Shown here piece after piece: positions 58,663 to 64,000 of a DNA stretch of 64,000 nucleotides; the first letter of the stretch is position 1, and each line of letters begins with the position of its first letter. A program made the position numbers and the translations under genes. The notes below the pieces were generated by a model, which had not been told where the DNA came from, ran no database searches, and saw nothing but the letters and a program-made list of their open reading frames with translations. The stretch comes from Pseudomonas viridiflava (lineage in GTDB: Bacteria > Pseudomonadota > Gammaproteobacteria > Pseudomonadales > Pseudomonadaceae): contig NZ_UPSE01000493.1 in the NCBI RefSeq assembly GCF_900573885.1, forward strand, positions 558,001 through 622,000, written 5' to 3'.

Positions 58663-59847
58663 CTACTCAATCGCCTCATACGGCAAGCCCACGTAATTCT
58701 CCGCAATCGTCTTGCGCCCCGCTTCCGACCCCACAAAATAATCCAGCTCCGTCTGCTGCATCCGCTGACTGAACGCATCGGTATCGGGAAAGCGATGCAG
58801 CATCGACGTCATCCACCAGGAAAAGCGCTCGGCTTTCCATACCCGGCGCAGGCAAATTTCCGAGTATTTCTCCAGCAAATCGGTACGGCCCTCGCCGTAT
58901 ACCTTCAGCAGAATCCGATACAGCGTGCTCACGTCGCTGGCCGCCAGGTTCAGGCCCTTGGCGCCTGTGGGCGGCACGATGTGCGCGGCGTCGCCGAGCA
59001 GGAACAGCCGGCCGTATTGCATGGGTTCGACAACAAAGCTGCGCAGCGGCGCGATGCTTTTTTCAATCGAGGGGCCGGTGACTAGGCGCGCCGCTACGGG
59101 TGCGGGCAGACGCTGTTTGAGTTCGTCCCAGAAGCGCTCGTCGGACCAGTCTTCCACTTTCTCATCGGCACCGACTTGCACGTAGTAACGGGTGCGGGTG
59201 GGGGAGCGCATGCTGCACAAGGCGAAGCCACGTTCGTGGTTGGCGTAGATCAGTTCTTCGTTTACCGGCGGGGTGTCGGCGAGGATGCCGAGCCAGCCGA
59301 AGGGGTAGATGCGTTCGAATTCCTTGAGCACGCCAGCCGGGATGGACTGGCGCGATACGCCGTGAAAACCGTCGCAGCCAGCGACGTAGTCGCAGTCCAG
59401 GCGCAGGGGCTGGCCGTTGTGTTCGAAGGTGACGTAGGGGTGCTCGCTCTTCATGTCGTGCGGCTGCACGTTGCTGGCGCTGTAGAACGTTTGCGCGCCG
59501 GCGGCCTCGCGGGCTTGCATGAGATCGCGGGTGACTTCGGTCTGGCCGTAGACCATTACGGTTTTGCCGCCGGTCAGGCCCTTGAGGTCGATGTGTTCGC
59601 TGCGCCCGTCGAAGGCCAGTTCGAAGCCGTCGTGGATCAGCCCTTCGGCGTCCATGCGCTCGCTTACGCCGGCTTCGCGCAGCAGGTCGACCATGCCTTG
59701 TTCAAGCACGCCGGCGCGAATGCGGCCAAGGATGTAGTCGGGGGTCTGGCGTTCGATGATGACGTTGTCGATGCCGGCTTTGTGCAGCAACTGACCAAGC
59801 AACAAGCCGGACGGGCCGGCACCGATGATCGCGATCTGGGTTTTCAT
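58663..59847 (-). CDS. pobA: 4-hydroxybenzoate 3-monooxygenase
   Basis: A 394-residue FAD monooxygenase that converts 4-hydroxybenzoate to protocatechuate with NADPH. The FAD motif is IAIIGAGPSGLLLGQLLHKA (GxGxxG from residue 9), followed by the characteristic RIRAGVLEQGMVDLLREAGV and, for the second FAD site, LFLLGDAAHIVPPTGAKGLN. The length is exactly that of known PobA. ATG 59847 follows AGGAC; the longer frame to 60114 runs into the divergent regulator. No pca genes are nearby. Confidence 0.96.
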   Translation of the reverse strand: MKTQIAIIGAGPSGLLLGQLLHKAGIDNVIIERQTPDYILGRIRAGVLEQGMVDLLREAGVSERMDAEGLIHDGFELAFDGRSEHIDLKGLTGGKTVMVYGQTEVTRDLMQAREAAGAQTFYSASNVQPHDMKSEHPYVTFEHNGQPLRLDCDYVAGCDGFHGVSRQSIPAGVLKEFERIYPFGWLGILADTPPVNEELIYANHERGFALCSMRSPTRTRYYVQVGADEKVEDWSDERFWDELKQRLPAPVAARLVTGPSIEKSIAPLRSFVVEPMQYGRLFLLGDAAHIVPPTGAKGLNLAASDVSTLYRILLKVYGEGRTDLLEKYSEICLRRVWKAERFSWWMTSMLHRFPDTDAFSQRMQQTELDYFVGSEAGRKTIAENYVGLPYEAIE

Positions 59848-59977
59848 GGGCGTTGTCCTGTGCAGCCCGACCCGTGGCCGAGGGCACTTAGTTGTTTTTA
59901 TGACTCCTGTATTTTTTGTGGTTAAAGGCCGGCCGGGAAGGCAATATCGGATCGCGTTTCTGTACTTTTCGTGGGTG

Positions 59978-60859
59978 ATGGCTGTGCTGAAAGCTGCTGA
60001 AAATCCTGTTCCGGTGTTCAAGCTGTATGGCGAAACGGCGGCCTGGCCGACGCCGGATCTGATCCATTGCGAGACCATTCCGGCGCGCAGCCGTTTGCAC
60101 CATTGGGAGATCAAGCCGCATCGCCATGGCGATCTGGTGCAACTGCTGTATGTGCAGTCGGGCCAGGCGCAGTTGCAGATCGAGGGTTCGCTGACCGAGG
60201 TGCTGAGCAGCTCGCTGCAGGTGGTGCCGGCGTTGTGTGTGCACGGTTTTCGGTTTTCGGACGATGTGCAGGGTTACATCCTCAGCCTGGCGCAACCGCT
60301 GGCTGAACAATTGGCGGCCACGCTGGACAGCCAGGTGCTGCGCCAACCTGCGTGTTTTGCCATCGACCGGGAAAGCGGCAGCGAGGGGCGCAATCTGGAT
60401 GCGCTGTTCGAGTCGATTGCTTCTGAGTACGACCAGCAGCAAAGCGGCCGCGATGTGATGCTGCAGTCGCTGATCAGCGTGTTACTGGTGTCGCTCAGTC
60501 GCCGCGCCCAGGCGCAATCGCTGGCACACGGGCCGGACCGCGGGCGTGAGCATGTGGATGCGTTCACGCGTTTGCTGGAAGCGCACTACCGCGAGCATCG
60601 GCCCATTGAGCATTACGCCAGTGCGTTGAACATCAGCACGGCGCATCTGAATGCGCTGTGCCGACGTCTGGCCGGCCAATCGGCATTGCAGATGATCAAT
60701 CAGCGGCTACTTTTAGAAGCCAAACGCTGCCTGGTGTACAGCGCCATGACCGTTAATCAGGTCTCTGACCGCCTGGGGTTTTCCGATCCGGCTTATTTTT
60801 CGCGGTTCTTCAAGCGCGGCACCGGGCTGTCGCCCAAGGGCTTCAGGATTCAGCGCTAG
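59978..60859 (+). CDS. pobR: AraC/XylS-family activator of pobA
   Basis: A 293-residue regulator with an N-terminal cupin-like sensor (HRHGDLVQLLYVQSGQAQLQ) and a C-terminal AraC domain (LNISTAHLNALCRRLAGQSA; VSDRLGFSDPAYFSRFFKRG then TGLSPKGFR). It is divergent from pobA, with 130 bases between, the standard Pseudomonas layout for a 4-hydroxybenzoate-responsive activator. The start at 59978 gives the usual N-terminus; its ribosome site is weak (GGGTG). Confidence 0.9.
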   Translation: MAVLKAAENPVPVFKLYGETAAWPTPDLIHCETIPARSRLHHWEIKPHRHGDLVQLLYVQSGQAQLQIEGSLTEVLSSSLQVVPALCVHGFRFSDDVQGYILSLAQPLAEQLAATLDSQVLRQPACFAIDRESGSEGRNLDALFESIASEYDQQQSGRDVMLQSLISVLLVSLSRRAQAQSLAHGPDRGREHVDAFTRLLEAHYREHRPIEHYASALNISTAHLNALCRRLAGQSALQMINQRLLLEAKRCLVYSAMTVNQVSDRLGFSDPAYFSRFFKRGTGLSPKGFRIQR

Positions 60860-60972
60860 CGCAGGCGAGAAGCGCTTGCTAGCTTCAAGGGGGTAGCCCA
60901 CACGCGTTGTCGGTGCGCTGAAAAAAGTTTGCCTATGCTGTCCTTACACGCCGTTCAACTGAGAGTGAGCTC

Positions 60973-61797
60973 ATGGATATAGAAACGCTGTTTGCCGACC
61001 TGCATGCCCTGCCGAGCATTCCCAAGGTGGCCCTGGAACTGATTCAGCAATTCGACAGCCCGTCGTCCAGCCTGGACGCGGTGGCGCGCAATATCTCTCT
61101 GGACCCGGTAATTGCTGCGAAGGTGCTGCGTTTGGCGAACTCGTCGCGCTATCGCGGCGCGCGTGAGTCCACCAGCATCGAAGACGCCGCCTCGCGCCTG
61201 GGCTTCAACACTTTGCGCACCCTGGTGATGGCCTCGGCGGTGACGGGCGCGTTCAAGGCCGACGCCACGTTTGATCTCAAAGGCTTCTGGATTCACAGTT
61301 TTCAGGTCGCCAGTATCAGCCGCCTGCTGGCCAAGCAGGCCGGGCAGGACGCCGACACCGCGTTTACCTGCGGCATGATGCACAACATTGGCGAGCTGCT
61401 GATTCAAACCGGCGCCCCGCAATACGCGCCGCAACTGAACAACAGCAAACACGCCAACGCCGCTGGGCGCGCCGCCAATGAAACCTTGCAGTTAGGTTTC
61501 GGTTACCCGGAAGTGGGCGCCGAGTTGGCCCGTCGCTGGCAACTGCCAAAACTGATCCAGACCGCCATCGCCATGCAGGGCCGCCCCAGCCAGGCGCCGG
61601 CTGACCAGCCCCTGGCCAAAACCTTGGCGCAAGCCGTGTTGATTGCCGAAGCCATGCAGGCTCACGGCGGCGCCACGGAAGAGGCCAAAGCCTCGTTGAG
61701 CGGACCGTTGGTGGAAGATCTGGATCTGGATGCCGTGTTTGCCGCGCTGCCCGCCGTGCTGGAAGCGGACAAGGCGTTTGCGGAGTTGCTTGGGTAA
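60973..61797 (+). CDS. HDOD-domain signalling protein
   Basis: A 274-residue protein made almost entirely of one HDOD domain, the HD-related output domain found in signalling proteins and without proven phosphohydrolase activity. Matches are LPSIPKVALELIQQFDSPSS, ISLDPVIAAKVLRLANSSRY and GMMHNIGELLI (an HN variant of HD). The C-terminal 60 residues are helical. GAGAGTGAG precedes the ATG. The gene stands alone between pobR and a REP cluster. Confidence 0.88.
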   Translation: MDIETLFADLHALPSIPKVALELIQQFDSPSSSLDAVARNISLDPVIAAKVLRLANSSRYRGARESTSIEDAASRLGFNTLRTLVMASAVTGAFKADATFDLKGFWIHSFQVASISRLLAKQAGQDADTAFTCGMMHNIGELLIQTGAPQYAPQLNNSKHANAAGRAANETLQLGFGYPEVGAELARRWQLPKLIQTAIAMQGRPSQAPADQPLAKTLAQAVLIAEAMQAHGGATEEAKASLSGPLVEDLDLDAVFAALPAVLEADKAFAELLG

Positions 61798-61808
61798 AGA
61801 TCAAAAGC

Positions 61809-61943
61809 ATCGCGGCTAAAGCCGCTCCTACGCACCCTTGTGGGAGCGGCTTTAGCCGCGATTCCTGGAAACGCTCATGCATCAGTTGGGTAAGGATCAA
61901 CAGCATCGCGGCTAATCGGAATGCCGCCCAGCCGCTCCCACAA
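61809..61943. repeat. REP pair and degenerate REP
   Basis: An inverted pair of ATCGCGGCTAAAGCCGCTCC type spans 61809-61862. A degenerate element at 61905-61943 (CATCGCGGCTAATCGGAATG, then CCGCCCAGCCGCTCC) is the exact complement of the one at 45109-45142. Each is preceded by GATCAAMAGC, linking these REPs to the tail of the long repeat. The cluster lies between convergent genes. Confidence 0.9.
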
Positions 61944-61957
61944 ACCACTGCGTCCAC

Positions 61958-64000
61958 CTAGGGCAACCGACACCGCTGCACTTCCCACCACGTCGGCAAC
62001 AGCCGCCGCACGGCCGCCTGGCTGAAGCGGTCGTCCATCAAATAGACCACGCCATTGTCTTGCTGGGTGCGAATGACGCGCCCCGCGGCCTGTACCACTT
62101 TCTGCAAACCGGGGTACAGGTAGGTGTAGTCGTAGCCGCTGCCGAACATGGCCTGCATGCGCTGTTTGATCTGCTCGTTGATCGGATTGATCTGCGGCAG
62201 CCCGAGGGTGGCGATAAAGGCGCCGATCAGGCGGTTGCCGGGCAGGTCGATGCCTTCGCCAAAGGCGCCGCCCAATACGGCGAAACCAATGCCTTGACCG
62301 TCTGCGTGAAAGCGTTCGAGGAAATGCTGGCGTTCGGCTTCGTCCATTTGCCGCGATTGCACCCAGATGGGCACCAGCGGATGGGCGGCGATAAATTCGT
62401 CGCGCACCTGTGCCAGGTAGGCGTAGCTGCTGAAAAACGCCAGGTAGTTGCCCGGCCGCTCGGCAAACTGCCGGGCCATCAGCGCGGTGATCGGCGCCAG
62501 CGAGCGCTCGCGGTCGACGTAGCGGGTAGACAGGTTGCTCACCGCCTGCACGTTTAATTGCTCGGCCAGAAACGGCGACTCCACGTCCACCCAGGGCGTG
62601 TGTTCCGGCAGACCGAGCAGGTCGGCGTAGTAATTGGCCGGGCTCAAGGTGGCGGAGAACAGCGTGCAGCTGTGGGCCGCTGCCAGACGTGGTGCAAGGA
62701 AGGGGGCGGGCACCACGTTGCGAATGCACAGGGTCGATTGGGCAGTGCCGCCCGGGCCGAGGTGGCGGCTGATGTCGAACAGCGAATGCGGGCCGAACAC
62801 TTCGGCGAGCCGGCAGAACAGCATGGCGTCGAGGTAGAAGTGCAGCAGTTCGGCCTCGTTGCCGGTGGGCTGGTCGGTGAGGTGATCGGTAATTGCGCTC
62901 ACGGCTTTTTGCAGGGCCATGATGAACAGGTCCGGCGCGGCCGGGTACACCTGGTACAGCGCTTCCTGATCTTTATGCAGCTGGTTCCAGTGGCGATTCA
63001 CCCGGTCCAGCACGCTTTTCAGGGCCTTCGGGGCGAGGCCGCGCATGGTCTTGAAACGCGCTTGCTGCAGCTCGGCGCTGTACATGCCGCGCCCGCGCTC
63101 CACCAGGTTGTGGGCTTCGTCGACCAGCAGCGTCACCTTCCATTCGTTGAGTTGGGTGAGGCCGTAGAGCAGGGCGGTCATGTCGAAGTAATAGTTGTAG
63201 TCGCCGACCACCACGTCGCTCCAGCGACACAGTTCCTGGCTCAGGTAGTACGGGCAAATGCCGTGCGCCAGGGCCACGTCGCGAACGGCGTTCTGGTTTA
63301 GCCACTGGCTGTCGAGGGCGGCCTTGCGCGCGGCGGGCAGACGGTCGTAGAACCCTTTGGCGAGCGGACAGGAGTCGCCGTGGCAGGCTTTGTCGGGGTG
63401 TTCGCAGGCTTTGTCGCGGGCAACGTGCTCCAGCACACGCAGGGCAATCTTCGGCTCCTGGGCGCGCAGGGTTTCCAGTGCATCCAGTGCCAGTCGCCGG
63501 CCCGGCGTTTTCGCGGTGAGGAAAAACAGACGGTCGAGTTTCTGCTCGGGAAAGGCCTTGAGCTGGGGAAACAGCGTGCCGATGGTTTTGCCGATGCCGG
63601 TGGTGGCCTGCGCCATCAGGCTGTGGCCGTCACGGGCGGCGCGGTACACCGCCTCCGCCAACTGGCGCTGGCCGCTGCGAAACGTGGCGTGGGGGAAGCG
63701 CAGGTGGCCGAGGCTGTCGTCGCGCTCGATGCGGTGCGCCTGTTCCTGTTTGGCCCAGGTAATAAAGCGCTGGCAATGCAGCTCGAAAAAGGCCTGCAAG
63801 GCGCTGGCGCTGAAGGTTTCGCGGAAGCTGGTTTCCTTGTGGGTGAGCACGTTGAAATAGACCACGGCGAGGTCGACTTCTTCCAGCTCGTACTCGCGGC
63901 ACAGCAGGGCGCCGTACACCTTCACCTGCGCCCAGTGCAGCAGTCGATGGTTTTCCGGGATGCGCGAGATGTCGCCACGGTGGGTTTTGATTTCTTCCAG
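61958..64000 (-). CDS. XPD/DinG-type iron-sulphur helicase with N-terminal nuclease-like region (partial)
   Basis: The frame is open to the right edge, so the start is outside; 680 codons are present. The helicase has Walker A as QATTGIGKTIGTLFPQLKAF, the DEAH box LLVDEAHNLVERGRGMYSAE, Fe-S cluster cysteines in KACEHPDKACHGDSCPLAKG plus GICPYYL, and C-terminal motifs GGAFGEGIDLPGNRLIGAFI and QAAGRVIRTQQDNGVVYLMD. The first visible residues, LEEIKTHRGD and HWAQVKVYGALLCREYEL, resemble the E-x-K and Q-x-x-x-Y motifs of RecB/Cas4-type nucleases, suggesting a nuclease-helicase fusion for DNA repair. Confidence 0.9.
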   Translation of the reverse strand: MEEIKTHRGDISRIPENHRLLHWAQVKVYGALLCREYELEEVDLAVVYFNVLTHKETSFRETFSASALQAFFELHCQRFITWAKQEQAHRIERDDSLGHLRFPHATFRSGQRQLAEAVYRAARDGHSLMAQATTGIGKTIGTLFPQLKAFPEQKLDRLFFLTAKTPGRRLALDALETLRAQEPKIALRVLEHVARDKACEHPDKACHGDSCPLAKGFYDRLPAARKAALDSQWLNQNAVRDVALAHGICPYYLSQELCRWSDVVVGDYNYYFDMTALLYGLTQLNEWKVTLLVDEAHNLVERGRGMYSAELQQARFKTMRGLAPKALKSVLDRVNRHWNQLHKDQEALYQVYPAAPDLFIMALQKAVSAITDHLTDQPTGNEAELLHFYLDAMLFCRLAEVFGPHSLFDISRHLGPGGTAQSTLCIRNVVPAPFLAPRLAAAHSCTLFSATLSPANYYADLLGLPEHTPWVDVESPFLAEQLNVQAVSNLSTRYVDRERSLAPITALMARQFAERPGNYLAFFSSYAYLAQVRDEFIAAHPLVPIWVQSRQMDEAERQHFLERFHADGQGIGFAVLGGAFGEGIDLPGNRLIGAFIATLGLPQINPINEQIKQRMQAMFGSGYDYTYLYPGLQKVVQAAGRVIRTQQDNGVVYLMDDRFSQAAVRRLLPTWWEVQRCRLP

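Overview
The window looks like a chromosomal segment from a high-GC gammaproteobacterium of the genus Pseudomonas or a close relative. The grounds are a complete pqqABCDE-pqqH cluster, a carnitine catabolism operon in the order caiX-cdhC-cdhA-cdhB with a divergent cdhR-type regulator, a kauB-type aldehyde dehydrogenase, recCBD in one overlapping operon, pobA with an AraC-type pobR, small proteins of the DUF1127, DUF2388 and DUF3077 type that are frequent in pseudomonads, and REP palindromes of the GGAGCGGCTTCAGCCGCG type. No rRNA, tRNA, transposase, prophage or CRISPR array was seen.

Layout. 1-6278 is a phosphorus-scavenging operon: the end of a TonB-dependent receptor, a lipoprotein beta-propeller phytase, a dedicated ExbB-ExbD-TonB energiser and a Tat-exported PhoX phosphatase. 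6292-12626 holds a short CsrA with a small partner gene, a DUF3077-type gene, a membrane diguanylate cyclase, a DeoR-type regulator and a SulP transporter. 12967-15258 is an autotransporter behind an AT-rich upstream region. 16160-18954 carries an AraC-type regulator and a Na/Pi symporter. 19156-27922 is recC-recB-recD, with a REP sequence inserted in frame in recC. 28029-29939 encodes an unusual papain-like protease joined to an alpha/beta hydrolase.

29991-36929 holds three DUF1127 genes. Each lies downstream of paired TACAG-type repeats, and one is divergent from a MocR-type regulator. In between are an MFS transporter, kauB and a cupin gene. 37103-39896 is a DUF2388-DUF2388-DUF4105 cassette. 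39899-44044 carries a GFA protein and AEC, CitMHS and TerC membrane proteins. 44045-45444 is a repeat-built intergenic region that includes degenerate copies of the 3' end of the neighbouring thioesterase gene.

45438-50029 is the carnitine operon and regulator. 50048-57814 is a sigma-54 activator divergent from pqqABCDE-pqqH. 57815-58662 is a large noncoding inverted repeat between convergent genes. 58663-60859 is pobA/pobR (4-hydroxybenzoate use). 60973-61797 is an HDOD gene. The window ends inside an iron-sulphur helicase gene whose visible N-terminal part resembles a PD-(D/E)XK nuclease.

Taken together, the gene content suits a soil, plant- or water-associated heterotroph that collects organic phosphate, oxidises alcohols or sugars with PQQ enzymes, and uses carnitine, citrate, polyamine-derived aldehydes and aromatic acids. 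All family assignments come from reading the translated sequence; no database search was possible.
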